In this document: positions 15,922 to 23,743 of the stretch, piece by piece | Position numbering within the stretch: position 1 is the first letter of the stretch | Layout: the number at the start of each line of letters is the position of its first letter | DNA from: Candidatus Faecivivens stercorigallinarum | GTDB taxonomy: Bacteria > Bacillota > Clostridia > Oscillospirales > Ruminococcaceae | Reading direction: 5' to 3' | DNA length: 35,697 bases | Assembly (NCBI GenBank): GCA_018715465.1 | Contig: DVLN01000050.1 | Coordinates: 1 to 35,697, forward strand | Program-made: the position numbers and the translations under genes | The notes under the pieces: model-generated | Database searches by the model: none | What the model was told of the DNA's origin: nothing | What the model saw: only the letters and a program-made list of their open reading frames with translations

Positions 15922-17400
15922 TTATCGCGCTTCTGTTTCTGCCAGCGCTTCTGCCACAACCTCCCGTTCGTCAAAGTGGAATTTTTCATGTCCGATAATC
16001 TGATAGTCTTCATGCCCCTTACCGGCGAGGACGATGGTGTCTCCCGGCTGGGCGTTGGCGACCGCATAATAAATTGCTTCCCTCCGGTTGACAATCGTCA
16101 CATGAGGGGTATCGAACCCTTCCAGCCCCGGCAGGATCTCATCAATAATCGCCTGTGGGTCCTCAGTACGGGGATTATCCGATGTCACGATTACAAAATC
16201 CGCGTATTTTGCAGCAGCGGCCGCCATCAGTGGACGCTTGGTGCGGTCACGGTCACCGCCGCATCCGAACAGGCAGACCAGCCGTCCCCTGACCGTCTCT
16301 TTCAGCGATGAGAGAACATTTTCCAGCGGGTCAGGTGCATGGGCATAGTCGGTGATAACGGTAAAATCCCGTCCGGTCGGAATGATCTCGATTCTTCCCT
16401 TGACCCCGGTCACCTGACCAAGCGAACGGACGATCTGTTCGATCCCAAGCCCCAGCTGGAGGCAGGCGCCCGCCGCTGCCAGCGCGTTGCGGACCGAAAA
16501 CAGCCCCGGCATCGCAAATTTGATCGGATAATCTTTTCCTTTATATACCAGTATAAACTGTACGCTTTCCGGGTGGCAGACGATATCTTTTGCCCAAAGA
16601 TCCGCCTCTCTTTCCGCCGAAAAGGTCAGCACCGGGATTTCCCGGCCTGCAATCCCAGGCAGCTGTTCCAGCAATGTCCGCCCATGCGGGTCATCAATAC
16701 CGATGACCGCACTGTCACAGCGTGCAAACAGCTTTTTCTTGGCGGCAAAATAGCTTTCCATATCCCCGTGATAATCCAGATGTTCATGGGAAAGATTGGT
16801 AAACACAGCAGTCTGATACCAGCTGTCGCCAATCCGCTGCTGTTCCAGCGCATGGGAGGAAACCTCCATCACACAGTATCCGCACCCGGCATCCCGCATC
16901 TGTGCGTAGAGGGATTCCAGTTCCATCGCCTCAGGGGTGGTATTTTCCGCGTGAATGACCTTTTCGCCAATCTCATTCTGAATCGTACCGATCAGGCCGA
17001 CCATATTGCCGGCATCGGTCAGAATCCTTTTCATCAGATTGGTGACAGTCGTTTTTCCTTTGGTCCCGGTGACACCCGCCAGCCTAAATGCGCGGGCAGG
17101 GTGCCCAAAAAAGGCGGATGCCGCCCGACCGTAAAAATCATGGGTATCGCTGACGGTAATCTCCCGTTCCAGCCCCAGTTTACGCTCGGTAACAATGCAG
17201 GCTGCGCCTTTTTCCAGTGCGGCGGCCGCAAAGGTATGCCCGTCGACGTTGCCGCCTCGGATACAGACAAAGATACTACCCTTCACCGCCTGTCTCGAAT
17301 CGCAGGTGATCGCGGTAATTTCACAGTCAAATCCGGGCTTTTCCCCGAGTGACAGGCCATCCGAGCAATCTATTCCGTTCAAAATTTCTGAAAGCAGCAT
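15922..17400 (-). CDS. murE: MurE, UDP-MurNAc-L-Ala-D-Glu:meso-DAP ligase
   Basis: Cytoplasmic ATP-dependent ligase adding the third stem-peptide residue. The 492-residue protein contains the ATP loop GVTGTKGKTTVTNLM, the UDP-MurNAc-binding TTPEA, EVSSHAL, SHEHLDYHG, DYAHAPDPLENVL, and the C-terminal DNPRTEDP. The DNPR motif is the recognised marker for meso-diaminopimelate (rather than lysine) specificity, so the organism should have mDAP-type peptidoglycan. The ATG at 17398-17400 follows AAAGGAAG at a good distance. It starts 72 bases after the PBP gene. All expected motifs are intact, in contrast to the next two genes. Confidence 0.96.
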   Translation of the reverse strand: MLLSEILNGIDCSDGLSLGEKPGFDCEITAITCDSRQAVKGSIFVCIRGGNVDGHTFAAAALEKGAACIVTERKLGLEREITVSDTHDFYGRAASAFFGHPARAFRLAGVTGTKGKTTVTNLMKRILTDAGNMVGLIGTIQNEIGEKVIHAENTTPEAMELESLYAQMRDAGCGYCVMEVSSHALEQQRIGDSWYQTAVFTNLSHEHLDYHGDMESYFAAKKKLFARCDSAVIGIDDPHGRTLLEQLPGIAGREIPVLTFSAEREADLWAKDIVCHPESVQFILVYKGKDYPIKFAMPGLFSVRNALAAAGACLQLGLGIEQIVRSLGQVTGVKGRIEIIPTGRDFTVITDYAHAPDPLENVLSSLKETVRGRLVCLFGCGGDRDRTKRPLMAAAAAKYADFVIVTSDNPRTEDPQAIIDEILPGLEGFDTPHVTIVNRREAIYYAVANAQPGDTIVLAGKGHEDYQIIGHEKFHFDEREVVAEALAETEAR

Positions 17401-17472
17401 CCTGTTTCTTCCTTTCTAAGCCATCTTTTGCAAAGCCGCGCCGGACATCGGCAGCCGGTCTTCGGCTTCCGA

Positions 17473-19764
17473 TCAGGCACCGTCCTCGCCCGAAACAACA
17501 CATTCAATTTCAACGATGGTTCCGCGTTCAAGCAAATCCCCCGCCTCATATTCCTGTGAAACGACCCTTGCCTTAGAGTTGTTGGCAGCGCCGCCGGTCA
17601 CCTGAACATTGAGGCCATAATTGCCCAATGTCTGACTCGCCTGAGTCGGAGACAGCCCAATGACGTTGGGCATCGTCACCATCGAGATTTCCGTACTTTC
17701 GGTGTACAATACGATGGTAGACTCATTTGGTACACGGCTGCTCTCATCCGGGAATACGTCGATGACCGAATCACCATTCCCGATCACGTAAGCATCCAGC
17801 CCCTGAGCCGACAGTTTGGATTTTGCAGTTGCGACATCCAATCCGACCAGAGTGGACGGAACCGAAACATCCTGATCCTCCAGCTCCTCATCGGTAAAGG
17901 TGGTGGTCACGCCGAGATACGGCAGAATATCCTGCATGATGCTGGAGGCGAGCGGACCGACGACTGTGTTCGCGTAAGAGGTATCACCCTGAGTCGGACT
18001 GTCAATCAAAACGATTGCCGCGACCTGCGGGTCATCCGCCGGCGCAAAGACAAAATAGGAGAAGACGTACATCTCCTCTTCGCCTTCTTCCAGCTTATTG
18101 GAGAGGATCTGTGCAGTACCCGACTTGCCGCCGATGCTGTAGCCTTTAACATAGGCATTAGTACCACCGTTCGCCGAAACAACCTGTTCCAGAGCGTCCC
18201 GCATGATTGCGGAGTTTTCTTCTGAAATCACCTGACGTTTGACTGTCGTGCCAAATTCCTGAACGGTATTGCCGTCAGCGTCGATAATTCGGTCGACAAT
18301 GCGGGGAACCAGCAGGTTGCCGCCGTTGATCGCCGCAACAGCCGCCGTCAGCATCTGCAAGGGGGTCATCGTGTTGGACTGACCAAACGAACAGGACGCC
18401 AGTGAGATGTTGTTCATCGTATCGTCGTAATAAACGCCGATTCTCTCCGCCGGCAGGTCGATGCCGGTCTTTTCGGTCAAACCGAACGCCTGATAGTATT
18501 CAAAGAAGCGTTCCTGTCCAAGGTCCAGGCCGATCTGCATGAAAGCCGGGTTACAGGAGTTGACCAGCGCCTGGGTAAAGGTCTCGGCACCATGACCGGT
18601 ACGGTTGTGGCAATGGATAGACAGGGTGGAACTGCCGTCCTGGAAGTTGACGACACCGTTGCAGTAGTAGGTAGAAGCGAGACTCGCAGTCCCCTCCTCC
18701 AGTGCAGCGGATGCGGTAACAACCTTGAAAACGGAACCGGGCTCATAGGTATCGGTGATTGCCTTATTCTGCCACTGAGCCTCGCGGGCCTCCTGTCTGG
18801 CCTCGGTCTTCTCCTCTTCGGTTTCCAGTTCTTCAATCTGATCGAGCGTGTACTGATAGGTCAGCGTATACGGATCGTTGCAGTCATAATGCGGATAGTC
18901 AGCCATGCCGAGGATTGCGCCGGTATTGGTATCCATGACCATGATCAGCGCGCCGCCCTCCGGCTGGTACTGATCAACCGCACTTTGCAGCTCCTTTTCG
19001 ATATACTGTTGGATAACGGTATCAATCGTCGTAACAATCGAATAGCCGTCCACCGCATCAAAGGTTTTCTCATAAGTAGTCGGCAGATTGTCGCCGAGTG
19101 CGTCCTTAGCGGTGATGACCCGGCCGTCAACCCCCGACAGCACACTATTGTACTGTGCTTCCAGTCCGTATACACCGGTATTTTCGCTGTTGCAAAAACC
19201 GATTACGCTGGATGCCAGGGTGGAATAGGGGTAATACCGCTTGGTGGAAACCTCAGTCGAAACGCCGACATAATCGTATTCCGCCAGCATTTCCTGCAAG
19301 GCAGTGACCGTGTTTTTATCCACACGGTCGGCAACCTTGCGGTAGTTTTTAGTGGTATAGGACATCTGTTCGAGGATATAGTCGACATCCTTGCCCAGAA
19401 CTTCCGCCAGACGGGTCGCGAACCGTTCCAGGTCTCCCTCTTTGTCGATCAGATTGCCTTCCTCATCCTTTTTGGGGATATTCTCATCAATCGTATTCGG
19501 GTCGATGATGATATTCCAGGCGGTCGCACTCTGAGCCAGCACGTTCATATTGGTATCATAGATGGTGCCGCGGTTGGCGGTGATGGTCATATCCGACAGC
19601 TGCTGGCGGGCAGCACGTCCTTCCATCTCCTCCCCACGGACAATCGACCAGTTGAACAGGTTGGCGACCACCCACACCAGAACAATCGTCATGACCGGGC
19701 AGACCACAAAAACCAGCCGCTGCATCGACGTAAATTTATCCAGTCTTTTGAAAAAGCGAAACAT
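17473..19764 (-). CDS. ftsI: class B penicillin-binding protein with two PASTA domains (FtsI/SpoVD type)
   Basis: Septal transpeptidase that cross-links peptidoglycan and pairs with FtsW/SpoVE. The 763-residue protein has one membrane anchor near residues 17-37, a PBP dimerisation domain, and a transpeptidase domain with all three motifs: S344-V-F-K347, S403-C-N405 and K547-S-G-T. Two PASTA repeats follow (about 632-692 and 696-760), each with the Val/Pro-x-x-x-G-x-(S/T/D) opening. Such repeats are typical of PBP2x and SpoVD. A charged Glu/Arg-rich insertion precedes the SxxK motif. The start at 19764 is set by GGGAGGG 4-5 bases upstream; an upstream in-frame start would add 17 unrelated residues. 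A separate promoter and a tiny leader frame lie just upstream. The sequence does not separate vegetative FtsI from sporulation SpoVD. Confidence 0.95.
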   Translation of the reverse strand: MFRFFKRLDKFTSMQRLVFVVCPVMTIVLVWVVANLFNWSIVRGEEMEGRAARQQLSDMTITANRGTIYDTNMNVLAQSATAWNIIIDPNTIDENIPKKDEEGNLIDKEGDLERFATRLAEVLGKDVDYILEQMSYTTKNYRKVADRVDKNTVTALQEMLAEYDYVGVSTEVSTKRYYPYSTLASSVIGFCNSENTGVYGLEAQYNSVLSGVDGRVITAKDALGDNLPTTYEKTFDAVDGYSIVTTIDTVIQQYIEKELQSAVDQYQPEGGALIMVMDTNTGAILGMADYPHYDCNDPYTLTYQYTLDQIEELETEEEKTEARQEAREAQWQNKAITDTYEPGSVFKVVTASAALEEGTASLASTYYCNGVVNFQDGSSTLSIHCHNRTGHGAETFTQALVNSCNPAFMQIGLDLGQERFFEYYQAFGLTEKTGIDLPAERIGVYYDDTMNNISLASCSFGQSNTMTPLQMLTAAVAAINGGNLLVPRIVDRIIDADGNTVQEFGTTVKRQVISEENSAIMRDALEQVVSANGGTNAYVKGYSIGGKSGTAQILSNKLEEGEEEMYVFSYFVFAPADDPQVAAIVLIDSPTQGDTSYANTVVGPLASSIMQDILPYLGVTTTFTDEELEDQDVSVPSTLVGLDVATAKSKLSAQGLDAYVIGNGDSVIDVFPDESSRVPNESTIVLYTESTEISMVTMPNVIGLSPTQASQTLGNYGLNVQVTGGAANNSKARVVSQEYEAGDLLERGTIVEIECVVSGEDGA

Positions 19765-19898
19765 AAAACCCTCCCATAGTATAACGGGTGCACAGGCAGC
19801 TGCATCTGACTGCATGCAGTTTCAGCGGTTACAGGCAGTTTTCGTACTGGTTTACCGTCCGGCAAAAAATAGACACAGTGCAAAACATCTGTAAACAT

Positions 19899-19943
19899 TT
19901 ACGAAAAATGCCTATATATGAACAGAAGGTCAAGATAAACCAT
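19899..19943 (-). CDS. possible 14-residue leader peptide upstream of the PBP gene
   Basis: A short frame encoding MVYLDLLFIYRHFS. It has an excellent ribosome binding site (AGGAGG, 19949-19954, 5 bases from the ATG) lying between a promoter-like sequence and the PBP gene. It is hydrophobic and aromatic. The TAA stop is immediately followed by another ATG, in a frame that runs into the PBP gene out of phase. It may be a regulatory leader, or chance; the site strength is the main support. Confidence 0.3.
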   Translation of the reverse strand: MVYLDLLFIYRHFS

Positions 19944-19969
19944 CTCAACCTCCTATTATTTCCTATTCA

Positions 19970-20000
19970 GTTATAACCGCGAATATGTATCAGATGTCAA
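19970..20000 (-). promoter_or_regulatory. internal promoter upstream of the PBP gene
   Basis: On the minus strand a perfect TTGACA (19995-20000) overlaps the end of ftsL, and TATAAC (19970-19975) follows after 19 bases (TTATAA after 18). This is slightly long for sigma-A but strong in both hexamers. It would drive PBP, murE and the following genes independently of rsmH-ftsL. Confidence 0.55.
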
Positions 20001-20445
20001 TGCCCAATCCTTCCAGAAACTCTACCAGAATATCCACCAGTGTCTTACTCTTTTCCGGTGTCTGGATCACATTTTCCTGCTCAACCTTCAGGTAGGTGAC
20101 CTGCGAGTTGTCAGGTTTGACCATTCCCAGCTCTTCGGTCGCGATTTCCTCGACCTGAGCCAGCGACATCTGGCCGTCCAGCTCCGCCTCCATTCTGACC
20201 TTTTCACTGGTCAGTTCGGACAGGTAATCGGTTGCCTCATTGATACCGACATTCAGCTGAGCGATCTGCACCCGTCCGTACAGAGCGGCAAATACGATCG
20301 CGAGAATGACCAGCGCCGACGACAGAATCCGTGCCGGATGGACGACTCGTTCCCGTTTGGGCAGCCGTTCAATCGCCGGCGCATGTGAAGGTCCTGAAAA
20401 CTGTTCAAAATTATAGTCTCTTTTTGATGCGAGATTGCTTTGCAT
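19990..20445 (-). CDS. ftsL: FtsL-like divisome protein
   Basis: A small bitopic protein of 151 residues in the ftsL position between rsmH and the PBP gene. Residues 1-36 are cytoplasmic and basic, with a membrane helix at about 37-57 (ILSSALVILAIVFAALYG). A coiled-coil-like stretch with leucine spacing follows (about 58-95, including LSELTSEKVRMEAEL), then VEEIATEELGM, the LGM-type segment common to FtsL/DivIC proteins. Its role would be to bridge FtsQ/DivIB and DivIC and activate FtsW-PBP. Sequence identity in this family is always low, so the call rests on topology and position. AAAGGAG lies 10 bases upstream of the ATG, and the gene starts 23 bases after rsmH. Confidence 0.85.
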   Translation of the reverse strand: MQSNLASKRDYNFEQFSGPSHAPAIERLPKRERVVHPARILSSALVILAIVFAALYGRVQIAQLNVGINEATDYLSELTSEKVRMEAELDGQMSLAQVEEIATEELGMVKPDNSQVTYLKVEQENVIQTPEKSKTLVDILVEFLEGLGIDI

Positions 20446-20468
20446 GGAAGCATTACTCCTTTGAGGAA

Positions 20469-21407
20469 TTAGTCATTGCGGGCATGGATCTTCTCCAATA
20501 TCCGCAGCTTGGCACTGGCTGAACGGTGGTTTTCGGCCAGCTCACTGCTACTGGGCAGGATCGGCTTTTTATTGACCAGCACGGCCGCCGGCGTCCGTCC
20601 GCAGACGCATACCGGAAATTCCGGCGGGCAGATACAGCCCGTCGCCAGCTGGGCAAACTTCTGCTTGACCATCCGGTCTTCCAGCGAATGGAAGGTGATG
20701 ATCACCAGCCTGCCGCCCTCCGAGAGGCAGTCAAATGCGGCGTCAATTCCCTGGGACAGCACGTCCAGTTCGGAATTGACCGCTATTCTCAGTGCCTGAA
20801 AAGTGCGCTTGCAGGGATTCTTGTCCCTTTTAGCAGCCGCCGGCATCGACGCCTTGACGATCTCGACCAGCTGCAATGTTGTTTCGACCGGAGCCTTTTC
20901 CCTGGCCCGGACGATATTACGGGCGATCGAACGGGCATATCGTTCTTCCCCGTATTCCCATAAAATTCTTGCGATTTCCCATTCCGGCAGGCTGGCAAGC
21001 AAATCAGCCGCCGTTGTCCCTGTCTGAGACATCCGCATGTCCAGCAGTGCATCCTCCCGATAGGAGAAGCCGCGGGACGGGTTGTCCAGCTGCCAGGACG
21101 ATACTCCCAGATCCAAAAGGACCCCATCAACCGGAAGCGCCTGACGCGCCTCCAGCACCTCTTTCATCCGGCAGAAGTTGGTCTGAATGACCTCCGCCTG
21201 CGGAAATCCTGCCAGCCGCTCGGCTGCGACCTTCACCGCATCCGGGTCCTGGTCAAGTGCATAGAGCCTGCCGCCGGTCAGCCGTGCGGCAATCTCCCTG
21301 CTGTGGCCGGCGCCGCCCGCGGTCCCGTCGACATATCTGCCGTCCGGGCGGATGCGGAGACCTTCCAGGCATTCCCGGAGCAGCACGCTGTAATGTGTAA
21401 ACTCCAT
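20469..21407 (-). CDS. rsmH: 16S rRNA (cytosine1402-N4)-methyltransferase RsmH
   Basis: SAM-dependent methyltransferase (MraW) that modifies C1402 in the decoding centre of 16S rRNA, and classically the first or second gene of the dcw cluster. The 312-residue protein opens with FTHYSVLLRECLEGL and shows the SAM-binding VDGTAGGAGHSREIA, then DGVLLDLGVSSWQLD and GFSYREDALLDMRM, then FHSLEDRMVKQKF near the C-terminus. The start is at 21407, with GGAGGGG 5 bases upstream; an upstream in-frame start at 21449 lacks a site. mraZ, which normally precedes it, is missing; instead the promoter lies directly upstream. Confidence 0.97.
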   Translation of the reverse strand: MEFTHYSVLLRECLEGLRIRPDGRYVDGTAGGAGHSREIAARLTGGRLYALDQDPDAVKVAAERLAGFPQAEVIQTNFCRMKEVLEARQALPVDGVLLDLGVSSWQLDNPSRGFSYREDALLDMRMSQTGTTAADLLASLPEWEIARILWEYGEERYARSIARNIVRAREKAPVETTLQLVEIVKASMPAAAKRDKNPCKRTFQALRIAVNSELDVLSQGIDAAFDCLSEGGRLVIITFHSLEDRMVKQKFAQLATGCICPPEFPVCVCGRTPAAVLVNKKPILPSSSELAENHRSASAKLRILEKIHARND

Positions 21408-21478
21408 CAATACCCCTCCACAGTCAGTTTGAAATGGAATCGGCTGCAACAGGGTACACCAATCCCATTGATATCATT

Positions 21479-21507
21479 ATTATACCGTCTTTTCAAAGAT
21501 TTTGCAA
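21479..21507 (-). promoter_or_regulatory. main dcw promoter (rsmH)
   Basis: TTGCAA (21502-21507), a 17-base spacer and a perfect TATAAT (21479-21484) on the minus strand, about 70 bases before rsmH. No MraZ-type repeats (TGGGN) are visible nearby, consistent with the lack of mraZ. Confidence 0.75.
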
Positions 21508-21556
21508 CAGTTTTTTAAAAACGGGTGATTCTTTTTCCATGAAAAAAAAGAATAAT

Positions 21557-23071
21557 TCAACTAAATTCATCCGAAAACTCCTCTTCCGGCAACACATTTA
21601 CTGCGGCGCAGGCCTCTTCAAACGCCGACAGAAATGCATTTATATCTTCCGGCGAGAGGTTAGGTACCCGGATGCAGGTGTGTTTTTCCGACCGCAGCCA
21701 GACAATCAGGTCGGCGCACCGGCTTTTTCTCTGAAAGATACTGCGGGTCACGGTGATCTTAGCGACTTTATCGGCACGACAGACGACGGTAAACAGCCGG
21801 TAACCTCTGGCTGCGCGAAAGGTAAAGGTATTCTGCCGCTGTCCGACACCGTTGTGAAAAAAGGACCATAGCCTGACCGCCAGATGCCATCCGGCGGGCA
21901 GCACCATCATTCCCCCGACAAACACCACCAGTTCCCGGATACTCGGCAGCCACCGCCATGCCGCCCGCCATCCCAACAGCAAAAGCCCACACAGCAAAAT
22001 ATCCGGCCAGACTGTCCGCCACAGTGTCCGCAGCGGCGGGCGCCAGCGGTTGGGAGCGGGGCGCAGTTCGGGAAGAATCAGCGACAGGCTCCTGCGCAGA
22101 TCATCCCGACCGACCGCAGGAAGGAGAACCGACTGTTCATTCTTTTCCTTGCCGTACCCTGTGCAGCTGACCATTCCGGCATAATATCCGAAAATCTTTG
22201 TCAGAATACTCTGCCGCAGCTGCAAAAAATTGACCCTGCCCGCGGAAAGCAGATACTCTCTGACCGTCACAATCCCGCAGCGGATATACAACTCCCCGCC
22301 CCGTCTCACCGCCTGAAACCCAAGGTGACGGATCAGATTGAGGACAAAGTCGATCAGCCATCCTCCCAGCAGAACCCCCGCGATCACCGCCGCGACCGGC
22401 GGCAGCCAGAATGCCACCAATTGCATCAGCTGGGTCAATGAGGTAATCAGCCGGTCCTCGGCTTCCTGTCCCAGCAGCTTGCCGCTCTGGGAGATCAGTG
22501 TTGCTGCGAAGACCGCGCCGCCGATTGAGTCAGAGGTAATCAGCGACAGAATTCCAACATACCATCCTCTAGGCTCATATCTTCTGACCATGACCGGACC
22601 ACCGTCCAGCTGGCTGGAAAAGCGGCTGCACAGTTTTTCTGCATCCTCCCGGCGCAGCAACATACGAACATCCGGGGTATGTTTATTGCCGGCGTCGGTT
22701 TCAATCCGCACCCGCACCGCCCGCAGCGGCTTGAAATACCAGGTATGCTCGACCGATACCGATGAAATGTTGCACAACAGGATCTGTCTTTTTTTAGGCA
22801 GCAGCAGCCCTGAGCAGCTTTCCACCCGATCTTCTCCGACTGCCAATCCGGTAAACATCCACCGTACGACTCCTGCCGCCACAATTGCCAACAGCACCAA
22901 CACGTCCAGCCAGACGCCCCGCAGCCAGCTGTACGGGTCGCCGGTAAACAGCATAAGCGAACGGACCAGCGGAAGCAGCAGCAGCGCAATATACCGCTTA
23001 AAGCCGTCGATGATTGCAATTGGGTGCTGACGGGAATACTCTTTCCGTTCAGACAACATTCCCGGCATCAT
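21557..23071 (-). CDS. ydbT: bacterial PH-domain membrane protein (YdbT-like)
   Basis: A 504-residue polytopic protein with three copies of the bPH_2 fold separated by pairs of membrane helices, as in B. subtilis YdbT. Landmarks are the first unit near DRVESCSGLLLPKKRQILL, the second around GELYIRCGIVTVREYLLSAG, and the last around RQNTFTFRAARGYRLFTVV. The pair ydbS-ydbT is conserved in Bacillota. In Bacillus it is linked to resistance against certain antimicrobial peptides, but the biochemical role is unknown. The start is placed at 23071 (MMPGMLSERKEY) because AAGGG lies just upstream; this overlaps the end of the ydbS-like gene by 23 bases, so the two are translationally coupled. A nearby ATG at 23059 is an alternative. 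The frame's further upstream extension is Cys-rich and out of character. Confidence 0.85.
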   Translation of the reverse strand: MMPGMLSERKEYSRQHPIAIIDGFKRYIALLLLPLVRSLMLFTGDPYSWLRGVWLDVLVLLAIVAAGVVRWMFTGLAVGEDRVESCSGLLLPKKRQILLCNISSVSVEHTWYFKPLRAVRVRIETDAGNKHTPDVRMLLRREDAEKLCSRFSSQLDGGPVMVRRYEPRGWYVGILSLITSDSIGGAVFAATLISQSGKLLGQEAEDRLITSLTQLMQLVAFWLPPVAAVIAGVLLGGWLIDFVLNLIRHLGFQAVRRGGELYIRCGIVTVREYLLSAGRVNFLQLRQSILTKIFGYYAGMVSCTGYGKEKNEQSVLLPAVGRDDLRRSLSLILPELRPAPNRWRPPLRTLWRTVWPDILLCGLLLLGWRAAWRWLPSIRELVVFVGGMMVLPAGWHLAVRLWSFFHNGVGQRQNTFTFRAARGYRLFTVVCRADKVAKITVTRSIFQRKSRCADLIVWLRSEKHTCIRVPNLSPEDINAFLSAFEEACAAVNVLPEEEFSDEFS

Positions 23072-23525
23072 CCATCCCTTCTGTTTTTTCTGCATTTTCC
23101 GTATTCTCAGACGGGAGCAGCAATGCAAGCAGCTTTTCCGCGTCCTTTTTATCCAGCAGCGGCAGCAGCATACTTCCTCCCATCGCCGAAACCAGCAAGC
23201 TGGCAATCTCCGGCTTCGGAAAGGGGCATTTTACCACAGTCACAGCCATAATGGAAGAAAGACGGATCCGGCGATTGATCTGATACAGAATACCGCTCCG
23301 GTATTCAATATATTGATTAGTCAGCGTAAAATGGCAGCTCCGCCAGAAAAAACCGGCATATACGGCTCCTGCCGCTGCCGCCAGAGAACTTCCCGCCAGC
23401 AGCCAGCCGCGCAACACCGTAAACGGTTGGGTAAAAAAGAGTGTCAGCGCCACCGCTCCACACCATACCAGCACCACCGCCAACGAAACCATCAGCTGCA
23501 ACCAACGGGAAACTCCGCCCTCCAT
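23049..23525 (-). CDS. ydbS: small bacterial PH-domain membrane protein (YdbS-like)
   Basis: 158 residues with two N-terminal membrane helices (WLQLMVSLAVVLVWCGAVAL and GWLLAGSSLAAAAGAVYAGF) followed by one bPH_2 domain with the family hallmark TNQYIEYRSGILYQINRRI, and a Lys/Glu-rich tail. It is the standard partner of YdbT, encoded immediately downstream with overlapping ends. The start at 23525 is supported by AGGAGGTG six bases upstream; an in-frame GTG at 23534 lies within that site. A TATAAT promoter lies upstream. The role is presumably membrane-envelope defence by analogy with Bacillus. Confidence 0.87.
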   Translation of the reverse strand: MEGGVSRWLQLMVSLAVVLVWCGAVALTLFFTQPFTVLRGWLLAGSSLAAAAGAVYAGFFWRSCHFTLTNQYIEYRSGILYQINRRIRLSSIMAVTVVKCPFPKPEIASLLVSAMGGSMLLPLLDKKDAEKLLALLLPSENTENAEKTEGMDDAGNVV

Positions 23526-23574
23526 CCACGACACCTCCTGTAATAGATATATCTTTATCTAGATATATTTTTAT

Positions 23575-23603
23575 ATTATACCAGAATGACTATTCCCCCG
23601 CAA
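23575..23603 (-). promoter_or_regulatory. promoter for the ydbS-ydbT pair
   Basis: TTGCGG (23598-23603), 17 bases, then a perfect TATAAT (23575-23580) on the minus strand. Between it and the ribosome binding site lies an A/T-rich stretch with two copies of AGATATAT (14-15 bases apart, 23536-23568), which could be a regulator site. Confidence 0.65.
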
Positions 23604-23656
23604 CCCATCTCCGTATACTTTATAAAACCACCACTATAAATTTACCAACGCTTCAT

Positions 23657-23684
23657 TTGCTTTTAACAGTAAATGTGCTATACT
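23657..23684 (+). promoter_or_regulatory. promoter for the YfhO-glycosyltransferase operon
   Basis: TTGCTT (23657-23662), a 16-base spacer and TATACT (23679-23684), divergent from the ydbS promoter about 50 bases away. Downstream an 8-bp hairpin, AAAATCAG (23697-23704) with CTGATTTT (23713-23720), lies in the leader before AAGGAGG. Confidence 0.6.
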
Positions 23685-23743
23685 GGGAATGTATGTAAAA
23701 TCAGCCGGGACTCTGATTTTCGGCGGTTTTAAGGAGGTTTACC

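Noticed and set aside
18592..19779. Long plus-strand frame of about 395 codons opposite the PBP gene
   Set aside because: It is antisense to a protein with complete PBP motifs, lacks a ribosome binding site, and its translation has no recognisable domain.
19689..19898. 69-codon frame overlapping the PBP start
   Set aside because: Begins right after the leader-peptide stop but has no binding site of its own and runs out of phase into the PBP gene; likely chance.
21408..21478. mraZ or MraZ-binding repeats upstream of rsmH
   Set aside because: No mraZ frame and no set of TGGGN repeats are present.
21530..21556. A/T-rich inverted repeat after the ydbT-like gene as a terminator
   Set aside because: Only a weak A/T stem of about 9 bp with mismatched ends; support is too thin for a feature.
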